Shown piece after piece: positions 18,429 to 27,121 of a DNA stretch of 64,000 nt. The notes beneath the pieces are model-generated. The model did not search any database and had not been told where the DNA came from. It was given only the letters and a program-made list of their open reading frames with translations. Numbering within the stretch: position 1 is the stretch's first letter; every line of letters begins with the position of its first letter. This stretch comes from Comamonas serinivorans. Its GTDB lineage: Bacteria > Pseudomonadota > Gammaproteobacteria > Burkholderiales > Burkholderiaceae_C. Position numbers and translations under genes: made by a program. The DNA lies in the NCBI RefSeq assembly GCF_002158865.1, contig NZ_CP021455.1:2542001-2606000 (forward strand), read 5' to 3'.

Positions 18429-20279
18429 TCACTTCTTCTGCGGTGGCAGATCCGTGCAGGTGCCGTGCGCCACCTCGGCCGCCATGCCCAGGCTCTCGCC
18501 AAGCGTTGGGTGCGGGTGAATGGTCTTGCCGATGTCCACGGCGTCGGCGCCCATTTCAATGGCCAGCGCGATCTCGCCGATCATGTCGCCCGCGTGCGTG
18601 CCGACGATGCCGCCGCCCACGATGCGGTGGGTCTCGGCGTCGAACAGCAGCTTGGTGAAGCCCTCGTCTCGGCCGTTGGCGATGGCGCGGCCTGAGGCCG
18701 ACCAGGGGAACAGGCCCTTGGTGACCTTCACGCCCTGGGCCTTGGCCTGTTCTTCGGTCAGGCCGACCCACGCGACCTCGGGGTCGGTGTAGGCCACGCT
18801 GGGGATGACGCGTGCGTTGAAGGCGCTGGTGGCCAGCTCCTTGTTGCCCTGCAGCTCGCCGGCGATGACTTCGGCGGCCACGTGGGCCTCGTGCACGGCT
18901 TTGTGTGCCAGCATGGGCTGGCCGACGATGTCGCCAATGGCGAAGATGTGCGGCACATTGGTGCGCATCTGCACGTCCACGGGGATGAAGCCCCGGTCAC
19001 TCACCGACACCCCCGCGGCCTCGGCGCCGATCTTCTTGCCATTGGGCGTGCGGCCCACGGCCTGCAGCACCAGGTCGTAGGTCTGCGGCTCAGGCACCTG
19101 CACTCCCTCCTTGGCGGCCTCGAAGCTGACCTGAATGCCTTCGGGTGTGGCCTTGGCCGCGACGGTCTTGGTGTTCACCATGATGTGGTCGAAGCGCGGC
19201 GCGTTCATCTTCTGCCAGACCTTGACCAGGTCGCGGTCGGCGCCCTGCATCAGGCCATCCAGCATTTCGACCACGTCGAGGCGTGCGCCCAGCGTGCTGT
19301 AGACCGTGCCCATCTCCAGGCCGATGATGCCGCCGCCCAGGATCAGCATGCGCTTGGGAACGGCCTGAAGGTCCAGCGCGCCGGTGGAATCGACCACGCG
19401 CGGGTCATCGGGCATGAAGGGCAGGCGCACCGCCTGGCTGCCGGCCGCGATGATGGCGGCCTTGAAGCCGATGACCTGGCTCTGGCCCGTGGTGGCGCTG
19501 CCCTCGCCTTCTGTCAGCTCGACCTTGAGCGCGTTGGCCCCCACGAACTGGCCGAGGCCGCGCACGGTGGTCACCTTGCGCATCTTGGCCATGGCGGCCA
19601 GGCCACCGGTCAGCTTGCCGACGACCTTGTCCTTGTGGGCGCGCAGGGTGTCGATGTTGATCTGGGGGGCGCCAAACTCGACGCCCGCCTTGGCCAGGTG
19701 CTTGACCTCGTCGACCACGGCGGCCACGTGCAGCAAGGCCTTCGAGGGGATGCAGCCCACGTTCAGGCAGACCCCGCCCAACGTGGCATAGCGCTCAACC
19801 AGCACCACCTTCAAGCCCAGGTCGGCCGCGCGGAAGGCCGCCGAATAGCCGCCCGGGCCGGCGCCCAGCACGAGCACGTCGCACGACAGGTCAACGGGGC
19901 CGCCAAAGTCGACCGCTTGCGGCGCAGGCGCCTGGGTCGATGGCGCGGATGCAGGCGCAGCAGTATCAGCCGATACTCGTTCATCTTTAGACGGGGATAG
20001 CGGTGTACTGCCCGCAGATGGGGCAGGCGATGCCGAAGCATCCTGCGCCTCCAGGCTCAGCAGCACGCTGCCCTGGTTGACGGTGTCGCCCACCTGGACC
20101 TTGAGCGCCTGGACCACGCCGGCGTGGCTCGAGGGAATCTCCATGGACGCCTTGTCCGATTCGACGGTGACGAGCGACTGATCGACGGCCACGGTGTCGC
20201 CGGGCTTGACCAGGATCTCGATGACGGCGACGTCTTTGAAATCACCGATGTCGGGGACCTGAATGTCGATGCTTGGCAT
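18429..20279 (-). CDS. lpdA: Dihydrolipoyl dehydrogenase with N-terminal lipoyl domain
   Basis: 616 residues: the E3 subunit that reoxidises dihydrolipoamide in 2-oxoacid dehydrogenase complexes. Residues 1-78 form a lipoyl domain with the modified Lys43 in ESDKAS. A flexible linker spans about 80-125. The flavoprotein part begins with LVLGAGPGGYSAAF and has the redox pair Cys171/Cys176 in GGVCLNVGCIPSK; the C-terminal HPHPTLGES supplies the catalytic His-Glu region. The fused lipoyl domain is common in betaproteobacteria. Oddly, no aceE or aceF is adjacent. The linker residues 90-107 are encoded by a 54-bp palindromic repeat in frame (19960-20013). A probable terminator follows the stop. Confidence 0.97.
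   Translation of the reverse strand: MPSIDIQVPDIGDFKDVAVIEILVKPGDTVAVDQSLVTVESDKASMEIPSSHAGVVQALKVQVGDTVNQGSVLLSLEAQDASASPAPSAGSTPLSPSKDERVSADTAAPASAPSTQAPAPQAVDFGGPVDLSCDVLVLGAGPGGYSAAFRAADLGLKVVLVERYATLGGVCLNVGCIPSKALLHVAAVVDEVKHLAKAGVEFGAPQINIDTLRAHKDKVVGKLTGGLAAMAKMRKVTTVRGLGQFVGANALKVELTEGEGSATTGQSQVIGFKAAIIAAGSQAVRLPFMPDDPRVVDSTGALDLQAVPKRMLILGGGIIGLEMGTVYSTLGARLDVVEMLDGLMQGADRDLVKVWQKMNAPRFDHIMVNTKTVAAKATPEGIQVSFEAAKEGVQVPEPQTYDLVLQAVGRTPNGKKIGAEAAGVSVSDRGFIPVDVQMRTNVPHIFAIGDIVGQPMLAHKAVHEAHVAAEVIAGELQGNKELATSAFNARVIPSVAYTDPEVAWVGLTEEQAKAQGVKVTKGLFPWSASGRAIANGRDEGFTKLLFDAETHRIVGGGIVGTHAGDMIGEIALAIEMGADAVDIGKTIHPHPTLGESLGMAAEVAHGTCTDLPPQKK
19960..20013. repeat. GTAT-ended palindromic repeat inside lpdA coding sequence
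   Basis: 54 bp from GCAGTAT to GTACTGCCC on the plus strand. It lies wholly inside lpdA and, being 18 codons, keeps frame; it encodes GSTPLSPSKDERVSADTA in the Ala/Pro linker between lipoyl and FAD domains. The arms have drifted but the ends and the CCGT...AACGAG core are recognisable. Confidence 0.75.
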
Positions 20280-20485
20280 GGTTCACTGCTCCTTGGTTGG
20301 GGATGGCGCAACGGCGCCAGCCCGCATGCGTTGTCAGTTGCACATGGTAGCTTGCGAAACAGCCTCAACCGGCGCGCGGCCGGGTGGCTCGGGCCCGTTG
20401 CAGCCGGCCGTGGCGGGGTTTGGGGTGGGCACGCAGACCCTCGCACAACGGCCGTTCCATATCGCCTTGGCGACATTCAGGATTT

Positions 20486-20537
20486 GGTATGTGTGGTTTG
20501 CCGTTGAATACACCTGCATTGGCGGCGCATACTCAGG
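20486..20537. repeat. GTAT-ended palindromic repeat
   Basis: 52 bp from GGTATGTG to GCATACTCAGG, with TTTGCCGTTGAAT at its centre. It ends 19 bp before the CMD-family start codon, so it forms part of that gene's 5' region. Confidence 0.75.
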
Positions 20538-20556
20538 CTTTTTGACGAGGCCCGCC

Positions 20557-21132
20557 ATGACCGACCGACTGCCCCCGCTTGACCCCAGCACCTGGACCGA
20601 GGTGCAACGCCAGTCGGCCCAGGCCGTGACAAGCGGGCCGCGCGGCGGGCTGGTGGGGCCCTTCGTGCCGTTGCTGCGCAGCCCCGAGCTCATGGACCAT
20701 GTGCAACGCTTGGGGGAGTACCTGCGCTACCGCAACGCGCTGGGTCATGCCCTGGGCGAGCTGGCCATCTGCATCACCGCACGGCACTGGACGCAGCAGG
20801 TCGAGTGGGCGATTCACGCGCCGATTGCCGAGCAGGCCGGCGTGGCCGCCAGCACGCTGCAGGCCATCGCGCGCGGCGAGCGCCCCGACGCGCTGACGCC
20901 CGACCAAGGGCTGGTCTACGACTTCTGCACCGAGCTGTACCGCAGCCAGCGCGTGGGTGACGCGGTGTGGCAAGCCTTCGTGGCGCGCTTTGGCGAACAG
21001 GCGGCGCTGGACCTCACCGGGATTTGCGGCTACTACAGCCTGCTGTCCATGGTCATGAACGTGGCGCAGACGCCGACGCCGCCTTCGAGCTGGGCGCCCT
21101 TGGCGCCGCTGAACGGGCGCGCGTCCCGCTGA
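20557..21132 (+). CDS. Carboxymuconolactone decarboxylase (AhpD-like) family protein
   Basis: 191 residues, all helical. Residues 30-60 (RGGLVGPFVPLLRSPELMDHVQ) and the E-W-A-I-H-A-P-I-A segment near residue 87 match the CMD family, where the Glu and His help bind substrate or metal. The CxxC of true AhpD peroxidase partners is missing, so antioxidant thiol chemistry is unlikely; a decarboxylase or unknown role is more probable. The start at 20557 was chosen because the longer frame reads back through a palindromic repeat. It is not obviously in an operon. Confidence 0.85.
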   Translation: MTDRLPPLDPSTWTEVQRQSAQAVTSGPRGGLVGPFVPLLRSPELMDHVQRLGEYLRYRNALGHALGELAICITARHWTQQVEWAIHAPIAEQAGVAASTLQAIARGERPDALTPDQGLVYDFCTELYRSQRVGDAVWQAFVARFGEQAALDLTGICGYYSLLSMVMNVAQTPTPPSSWAPLAPLNGRASR

Positions 21133-21306
21133 ATCAAGCGGCGGCTGGCGCAGTTCAAGCGCCTGTTGCAGGTGATGCAGGCGTGGCAAGGACAGCCTTC
21201 GCGGGTGAGGAAGGCGGTTTCCCTGGAAAGGTGCAGGGATTACGCATTGCGCCCCGGCGAGCCACAGACATGCCGCCCCCGCGCTTGGGCGCGCCCCCTG
21301 CGGGCA

Positions 21307-21645
21307 TCAAACGGCGGATTCGCCCTCTTCGCCGGTGCGGATGCGCACCACGCGCTCGACCGAGGTGACGAAGATCTTGCCGTCGCCAATCTTGCCGGTG
21401 CGTGCGGCGTTGACGATGGTGTCCACGCAGCGTTCGACCAGGTCGTCCGCCACCACGACCTCGATCTTGATCTTGGGCAGGAAATCGACCACGTACTCGG
21501 CGCCGCGGTAGAGCTCGGTGTGGCCCTTCTGACGACCAAAGCCCTTGACTTCGGTGACCGTCAAGCCCGTCACGCCGACATCTGCCAGGCCCTCGCGAAC
21601 TTCTTCCAGTTTGAACGGCTTGACGATGGCGGTGATTTGCTTCAT
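21307..21645 (-). CDS. glnB: Nitrogen regulatory protein P-II
   Basis: 112 residues, the exact P-II length. It senses 2-oxoglutarate, ATP/ADP and, via uridylylation, glutamine, and controls GlnE, NtrB and other targets. The T-loop GHTELYRGAEYVVDF contains Tyr51, the uridylylation site; TGKIGDGKIFV and the C-terminal VERVVRIRTGEEGE match the family. No amtB lies beside it, so GlnB fits better than GlnK. The ATG at 21645 gives the conserved MKQITAIVKPFKL start. A longer in-frame extension is discarded. Confidence 0.97.
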   Translation of the reverse strand: MKQITAIVKPFKLEEVREGLADVGVTGLTVTEVKGFGRQKGHTELYRGAEYVVDFLPKIKIEVVVADDLVERCVDTIVNAARTGKIGDGKIFVTSVERVVRIRTGEEGESAV

Positions 21646-21840
21646 GGATGTACACAAGGTGAAGGATGAGAAACGCACGCCGGACACCGCAATGTCCGAC
21701 GCAGCAGCGCCCACATGCTAACCGCCTTTGTAACCAATCTGCGCGATGGACCGGCCTGCAGCCGCGCCGGCTGCGTGCCATCGGACGAATGCAGCCCGTG
21801 GCATCGCCGCCCGCGATGCCTCAACGGCCGCACGCCGTGG

Positions 21841-22191
21841 TCAGTGCGATTGGCGATCCAGCACCGACTGGGCGCCCTTGCCCACGCCCCACAGCGCGCC
21901 GGGCTCGCGTTGGTCCACGAGCTGCTGGACCACCTCGTCCACGGTGTAGCTGCTGGGGCCACCCACACCTTCGCCCACGGGAACGCACGACGCCCGGTCG
22001 ATGCCGAATTCGAGTTTGGCGCCGGCGCCAAACCGCGGCGGCACGACCTGATGCAGGGCGTAGCTCATGTCCACGGGCGGCTGACTCGCGCGGTACACGA
22101 CGTCACCCTTGGGGTTGAGGATGGTGTAACAAGAGGCCGACGCCGTGGCACACGCCATCAGGCCCAACATCAATGCGAGTGCGTTCTTCAT
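21841..22191 (-). CDS. Small exported hypothetical protein
   Basis: 116 residues with a clear signal peptide (MKNALALMLGLMACATASAS, cleavage near residue 20). The mature part contains CYTILNPKGDVVYRASQPPVD and PRFGAGAKLEFGIDRASC, so two Cys that could form a disulfide in the periplasm. I recognise this as a recurrent small secreted protein of Burkholderiales but cannot assign a function. The ATG at 22191 was chosen over an upstream in-frame ATG because it begins the signal peptide. Confidence 0.75.
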   Translation of the reverse strand: MKNALALMLGLMACATASASCYTILNPKGDVVYRASQPPVDMSYALHQVVPPRFGAGAKLEFGIDRASCVPVGEGVGGPSSYTVDEVVQQLVDQREPGALWGVGKGAQSVLDRQSH

Positions 22192-22640
22192 GCGGCCCAT
22201 TATCCCGACCTTGACGCAAATTGACACGATTTTTGCGATCTGGCGCGTTCAGATGTGCATGGGGCGCGACGGATTGCACGCGCAGGCTGCGGAACCGGCC
22301 CCGTGGCGACCCTTGGGCCTGCCCTCGCCCAGATGGTTTGAGGCGTGATGGATCAGGCCAGGTGAGGCAGGGGGCGCGTCAGTCGAGGGCTAGAAGGCCT
22401 GAGCCTTCCTCAGGCACGGCCAAGTGTCACAGAGGCTGGCTGTGCGCCCCGCCCCCAGACGACGCGCAAGCCGGACAGACTGGCACCGCCGTGATCGGAG
22501 AAGCGACCTCGCCAATCTGTGACGCGAACGGCAGCAACCAGCAAGCAGCAAGCAGCAAGCAGCAAGCAGCAAGCAGCAAGCAGCAAGCAGCCAAGGATGC
22601 CGCCACAACGCCGCCGCAGACGCAAGCCACAATCGACGCC
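22192..22640. other. Spacer with hairpin and heptanucleotide tandem repeat
   Basis: About 450 bp between divergent genes. A hairpin GCCTGAG...CTCAGGC is at 22397-22415, a 7-bp tandem repeat at 22541-22590, and a -10-like CACAAT at 22628-22633 just before the permease ATG. I looked for an ABC ATPase here, as expected before an FtsX-type permease, and saw none. Confidence 0.6.
22541..22590 (+). repeat. Seven tandem copies of a 7-bp unit (GCAAGCA)
   Basis: Seven perfect consecutive GCAAGCA units, with imperfect flanking copies. Because 7 is not a multiple of 3, every reading frame gives the same repeating heptapeptide (rotations of SKQQAAS). The array ends 38 bp before the -10-like box of the FtsX-type permease. 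Copy-number change by slippage would move upstream promoter elements, or shift frame if translation began upstream. Confidence 0.9.
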
Positions 22641-25598
22641 ATGCATGTGCGCTGGTTGGCCACCCTGTCCTGGCCGGAATTCAGACACCACCCGTGGCGC
22701 AGCCTCACGGCCGTGATCGCGATCGCCCTGGGAGTGGCGCTGGCCTTCGCGGTGCAGGTCATCAACGCCTCGGCGCTGGCCGAGTTCGGCCAGGCCGTGC
22801 GCACCACCCAGGCCCAGGCCGACCTGGTGCTGCACAGCCGACAAGGGCCGTTGCCCGACACCCTCCTGGCGCAGCTCGTTCGCCACCCGGAGGTGGCCAC
22901 GGCCCAGCCCGTGCTGACGGCCGAGGTGCGCCTGCAAGACGCCCAAGGCCGCTGGCAGCCGCTGCGGCTGATCGGCCTGGACGCGCTGAGCGTGGCCGAC
23001 ACCGCCCCCGATCTGCTGCCGCGTCGGCTGGCGGAGGCGAACGGCGCCACTGCGCCAGCCGATGCCGCCCCCGCCCGCCAGGCGGCCACCCGCGAAGCGT
23101 CGGCAGCGGCGTCGCCTCGGTCTGACGATGCCGCAGCCGACGCCTCGCGGGGTTGGCAGGACTGGTTCGCGCCCGACACCGTCTATTTGAATGCCGCCGC
23201 CCTGCGCCTGCTGTCGCCCAGCGCCCGCACAGGCACACGCGTGCTTGTTGATTTGAGCATGGGGTATGCCCATGCTTCCGATCAATTGATCAATGAGACA
23301 GCCTCATACTCTCCAAGCTCTTCATCTAGCCAGCACCCGTTGCGGCTTGCCGGCCGCCTGGCGGCCGGTGGCCCGCCCACCGCCGTGATGGACGTGGCCG
23401 CCGCGCAAGCGTTGCTCGGCCGCCAGGGCGAGCTGTCCCGCGTGGACCTCAAGCTGCACCGCAGCCTGTCGCCCGAGCAGGCCCAGCGGGTGCTGGCCCT
23501 GCCCGCCTCGGTGTGGCTCAGCCGCCCGCAGGACGCGACCGCGCGCACCGCATCGCTCACGCGGGCCTACCGCGTCAACCTGTCGGTGATGGCGCTGGTG
23601 GCGCTGTTCACCGGGGCCTTCCTCGTCTATTCGGTGCTGGCGCTCAGCGTGGCGCAGCGCGCGCCGCAGCTGGCCTTGCTGGGCGTGCTGGGCTGGAGCC
23701 CGCGCGAACGCCAGCGCCTCATCCTGCACGAGGCCTTGGTGCTGGGCGGCCTGGGCGCGGCCCTGGGACTGGCCCTGGGCTACCTGCTGGGCTGGGGCGC
23801 GATGCAGCTGCTGGGCGGCGACCTGGGGGGCGGCTACTTTGCGGGCCAGGCACCGCAGCTGCTCGTCTCGTGGCCGGCCGCCGCCCTGTATGGCGGCCTG
23901 GGCGTGCTGGCTACCGTGGCGGGCGCCTGGTTGCCCGCACGGCAGGCCGCCGCGCTGCCGCCAGCCCACACCCTCAAAGGCGCAGGCGTGGCCGATGCCC
24001 AACCCTTGCCGCTGGTGTGGGGCCTGGGTCTGCTGGCCCTGGCCGCCGCGCTGGCCGGCTTGCCGGCCGTGAACGGGGTGCCGGTGGCCGCCTACGCCTC
24101 GGTCGGGCTGCTGTTGCTGGGCGGCATGGCCTTGCTGCCGCTGGCCGTGGCCACGGCGTACGACCGGCTGGCGCCCTGGGTGCGCCGGGCCGCCCTGCCG
24201 TTGCTGGCCGTCGAGCGCGCACGGCGCTTGCGCGCCCTGGCCGCGGTGGCGGTGAGTGGCGTGGTGGCCGCCCTCGCGTTGTCGACCGCGCTGACGGTGA
24301 TGGTGGCCAGCTTTCGCGCCTCGATGTTGAGCTGGCTGGACACCGTCCTGCCGGCCGAGCTCTATGTGCGCATGCCCACGCGTGACCCCGATGCCGGCCA
24401 GGCCTCACCTGGCCGGGCCGAGCCGCTGCCCGCCGGGCTGCTGTCGGCCCTGGCTGCGCTGCCGGGACTGACGGCCACGCCGCAGCGCAGCGAGCCCTGG
24501 CCACTGGACCCCACCCAGCCCGCGCTCACGCTGATCTGGCGCGACCTGAGCGCCGGTGCAGCACAAAGCCTGCCCCTGGTATCCGGCCCTGCCGATTCAG
24601 GGGCAAACGGCAGCGCCGAATACCCCCGCATCTACATCAGCGAACAGGTGCGCGACCAGCAGCAGCTCGCTGTGGGGCAGGTGTGGCCGGCGCTGGCCCG
24701 GTTTCTGCAAACCGACGGCCGCTACACCGTGGCCGGGGTGTACCGCGACTACGCCCGGCCCGGCGGCAGCGTGACCCTGGACTGGCGCGACCTGCAGGCA
24801 CGCGGGGCCCCGCAGGCGCCCACCGACATCGCCGTGCGCCGGCGGGACCCTGACCTGAGCCCCGAGCAAGCACTGCGCCTGGTGCGCGACCAGGTGCGTG
24901 CACACGCTGCCCCGCCAAGCCGTCACACGCCAACCAACGCGGTTGCCGAGCCCAGGCCGCCAAGCGCCGGCGATGGCGCAAGCGATGCGCGCCATGCCGC
25001 GAGCGACAGCGCGGGCGACCGCGACGCCGCCAGTGAGGCGGACACCCGAATCCGCGCCCAGACCGCCCCCCGCGCCGGCCCCCAGCCAGCCACCGCCGGC
25101 ACCGCAGCGGCGCCGGCACCCCAGGCCGCCCTGCCCGAGGTGCACAGCACGGCCGCGCTGCGGGCCCGTTCGATGGCGATCTTCGACCGCAGCTTTGCCG
25201 TCACCTACTGGCTGCAGATGATCGCGGTCGGCATCGGCCTGTTCGGCGTGTCGGCCAGTTTTTCGGCCCAGGCGCTGGCGCGGCGCAAGGAATTCGGCCT
25301 GCTGGTGCACCTGGGGCTGACGCGCGCGCAGATCCGCCGCCTGGTGGCGCTGGAGGGCATGGCCTGGTGCACCATCGGCGCCGTGGCCGGTGTGGCGCTG
25401 GGCCTGGCCGTGGCCCTGGTGCTGATCAAGGTGGTGAACCCCCAGAGTTTTCACTGGAGCATGGACCTCCACGTGCCACTGCTGCGCCTGCTGGCGCTGG
25501 GCCTGGCCGTGGTGCTGGCCGGCACCGTCACCGCGTGGCTGACGGCGCGGCGCGTGGCCGGCGGCGACGCGGTACGCGCCGTCCAGGAGGATTGGTGA
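22641..25598 (+). CDS. Large FtsX-type ABC transporter permease
   Basis: 985 residues. An N-terminal membrane segment (SLTAVIAIALGVALAFAVQV, about residues 20-40) is followed by a periplasmic domain, a first cluster of membrane segments (about 310-500), a second membrane-anchored half (from about 515) with another periplasmic domain, and a last FtsX core near the end (LARRKEFGLLVHLGLTRAQI, then three segments). This double-FtsX layout is that of the YbbP/AttF-AttG type, which work with a LolD-like ATPase on lipoproteins or lipids. No ATPase gene is adjacent. About residues 207-224 are encoded by a palindromic repeat, and a long low-complexity insert spans about 750-830. The ATG at 22641 fits a leaderless promoter. 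Confidence 0.88.
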   Translation: MHVRWLATLSWPEFRHHPWRSLTAVIAIALGVALAFAVQVINASALAEFGQAVRTTQAQADLVLHSRQGPLPDTLLAQLVRHPEVATAQPVLTAEVRLQDAQGRWQPLRLIGLDALSVADTAPDLLPRRLAEANGATAPADAAPARQAATREASAAASPRSDDAAADASRGWQDWFAPDTVYLNAAALRLLSPSARTGTRVLVDLSMGYAHASDQLINETASYSPSSSSSQHPLRLAGRLAAGGPPTAVMDVAAAQALLGRQGELSRVDLKLHRSLSPEQAQRVLALPASVWLSRPQDATARTASLTRAYRVNLSVMALVALFTGAFLVYSVLALSVAQRAPQLALLGVLGWSPRERQRLILHEALVLGGLGAALGLALGYLLGWGAMQLLGGDLGGGYFAGQAPQLLVSWPAAALYGGLGVLATVAGAWLPARQAAALPPAHTLKGAGVADAQPLPLVWGLGLLALAAALAGLPAVNGVPVAAYASVGLLLLGGMALLPLAVATAYDRLAPWVRRAALPLLAVERARRLRALAAVAVSGVVAALALSTALTVMVASFRASMLSWLDTVLPAELYVRMPTRDPDAGQASPGRAEPLPAGLLSALAALPGLTATPQRSEPWPLDPTQPALTLIWRDLSAGAAQSLPLVSGPADSGANGSAEYPRIYISEQVRDQQQLAVGQVWPALARFLQTDGRYTVAGVYRDYARPGGSVTLDWRDLQARGAPQAPTDIAVRRRDPDLSPEQALRLVRDQVRAHAAPPSRHTPTNAVAEPRPPSAGDGASDARHAASDSAGDRDAASEADTRIRAQTAPRAGPQPATAGTAAAPAPQAALPEVHSTAALRARSMAIFDRSFAVTYWLQMIAVGIGLFGVSASFSAQALARRKEFGLLVHLGLTRAQIRRLVALEGMAWCTIGAVAGVALGLAVALVLIKVVNPQSFHWSMDLHVPLLRLLALGLAVVLAGTVTAWLTARRVAGGDAVRAVQEDW
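23261..23312. repeat. GTAT-ended palindromic repeat inside the permease gene
   Basis: About 52 bp from GGGGTATG to CATACTCT, with the inner palindrome GATCAATTGATC. It sits in frame in a periplasmic segment, encoding roughly GYAHASDQLINETASYS next to a Ser-rich stretch, and is visibly less GC-rich than its surroundings. Confidence 0.65.
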
Positions 25599-25626
25599 CG
25601 CCCGGCCGACTGCACTCACTCACCAT

Positions 25627-25677
25627 GGGTATATGCCCGTTGCCGATTCATATTCATCGGACGCATGACCATACTGC
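25627..25677. repeat. GTAT-ended palindromic repeat
   Basis: 51 bp from GGGTATATGCCCG to CCATACTGC, inner arms CCGATTCA...TTCATCGG. It occupies most of the spacer between the permease and the AttH-like gene, ending 10 bp before the latter's ATG. Confidence 0.8.
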
Positions 25678-25687
25678 TTGATTCAAC

Positions 25688-27121
25688 ATGACTGCCGATT
25701 CCTCCCTGTTTCGCCGCATGGCGGCCCTCCCGCTTGCAGATGGCGCACCGCGCCTCGGCCTGACACGGCGCCAGGGCCTGCTCGGGCTCTCGGCCGCCGG
25801 GCTGGCGCTGGGTCTGCCCGGTGGGGCCGCGCGTGCGGGCCCCATGTTGGCCACGGCGCCGAACCCGAGCGGCCAGAAACCGGACCACGCCAATCAAATG
25901 AGCGCGAACCGGGCCGGCCTCGACCCGCATCCTGGCCTGCCCGATCCGCGCCCGTTGCGGCTGGGCGCCCGCGGCACAGGCGCGCACCAGCAGCCGGGCG
26001 ACTGGCACGACCACGGCAGCCACCCGGAGTGGGACACCGAGTGGTGGTACATCACCGGCCACCTCGGCGAAGCGCCAGCCAACGGCGTCTCGCCTGCTGC
26101 CACCGCGCTGCCATCCCACGCGCCTGCGGCAAGGCCAGCCTATGGCTTTCAGCTGACCTTCTTCCGTTCGCGCGTGCCGAACACCACCGACCTGCACAGC
26201 GCGCTGGCGGCCCGGCACCTGATCTCGGCGCACCTGGCCGTCAGCGATGTGCGCAACCAGCGCCTGCTGCACGAAGAGCGCATCGCGCGCGCCACGGCCG
26301 ATGCGCGCCTGGGCCTGGGCGAAGCCACGGTCGGCGACCTGGGCGTTCGCCTGGGCAACTGGCAGCTGGTGCGCGACGACACCGGACCCCAGCGCCTGCA
26401 CGCCCGGCTCCCCGGACGCGAGCTGGGCCTGGACCTGCGCTTCGACCTGACGCAGGCGCCCATCGTGCAGGGCGACGGCGGCCTGTCTCGCAAAGGGCCG
26501 GATGCACGCCAGGTCAGCTACTACTACTCGCTGCCGCAGCTGCGGGCGCACGGCGAGCTGCGGCTCGCCAGCGGGCAGCGCCTGCAGGTGCAGGGGCGCG
26601 CCTGGCTGGACCACGAATGGAGCACGGCCTTGATGCACCCGCAGGCCGTGGGCTGGGACTGGATCGGCATGAACCTGAACGATGGCAGCGCGCTGACGGC
26701 GTTTCGCCTGCGCGATGCCCAGGGCCGCACGATCTGGACCGGCGGCAGCTGGCGCGCACCCCCCGAGCCTGCAGAGGCGAGCGCCGTGCAAACGAGCGCC
26801 GTGCAAACGAGCGCCGTGCAAGTGGGCGCAGTGCAAACGGGCGCAGTGCGCGTGTTCGGCGGGCAGGCCTTGCAGTTCGAGCCGCTGACCACCTGGCGCA
26901 GCCCTGCCACCCAGGCCAGCTACCCCGTGCACTGGCGCATCCGCACGCCGGTGGGCGTGTTCGGCGTGCGCGCACTCATCGACGCCCAGGAGCTGGACGC
27001 CACCGCCAGCACCGGCGCCATCTACTGGGAAGGCCTGAGCGAGCTGCAGGACGAGCGCGGCCGCGTGCTGGGCTGGGGGTATCTGGAGATGACGGGCTAC
27101 GCCGGCCGACTGCGCCTGTGA
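25688..27121 (+). CDS. AttH/CrtC-like lipocalin-type protein with Tat-like signal
   Basis: 477 residues. Residues 25-45 (LTRRQGLLGLSAAGLALGLP) look like a twin-arginine export signal. The mature protein has the family's HGSHPEWDTEWWYITGHL block near residue 110 and the second signature AWLDHEWST with GWDWIGMNLNDG, as in AttH and carotenoid 1,2-hydratase-like double-lipocalin proteins. Such proteins are usually encoded with an ATPase and FtsX-type permease; here only the permease is next door. It may accept or carry a hydrophobic ligand at the periplasmic side (inference). Residues 365-389 are a pentapeptide repeat (SAVQT/GAVQT), an apparent recent expansion. Confidence 0.85.
   Translation: MTADSSLFRRMAALPLADGAPRLGLTRRQGLLGLSAAGLALGLPGGAARAGPMLATAPNPSGQKPDHANQMSANRAGLDPHPGLPDPRPLRLGARGTGAHQQPGDWHDHGSHPEWDTEWWYITGHLGEAPANGVSPAATALPSHAPAARPAYGFQLTFFRSRVPNTTDLHSALAARHLISAHLAVSDVRNQRLLHEERIARATADARLGLGEATVGDLGVRLGNWQLVRDDTGPQRLHARLPGRELGLDLRFDLTQAPIVQGDGGLSRKGPDARQVSYYYSLPQLRAHGELRLASGQRLQVQGRAWLDHEWSTALMHPQAVGWDWIGMNLNDGSALTAFRLRDAQGRTIWTGGSWRAPPEPAEASAVQTSAVQTSAVQVGAVQTGAVRVFGGQALQFEPLTTWRSPATQASYPVHWRIRTPVGVFGVRALIDAQELDATASTGAIYWEGLSELQDERGRVLGWGYLEMTGYAGRLRL
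26780..26853 (+). repeat. 15-bp in-frame tandem repeat in the AttH-like gene
   Basis: Five 15-bp units encode SAVQT, SAVQT, SAVQV, GAVQT, GAVRV in a surface loop. The first two DNA copies are nearly identical, so expansion looks recent. Confidence 0.85.

Noticed and set aside
22541..22590. CRISPR-like array
   Set aside because: Units are 7 bp, contiguous, without spacers; it is a simple tandem repeat.
22221..22640. Upstream extension of the FtsX-type permease through the heptanucleotide array
   Set aside because: The extension has no conserved residues, and the family start plus a leaderless promoter fit the ATG at 22641.
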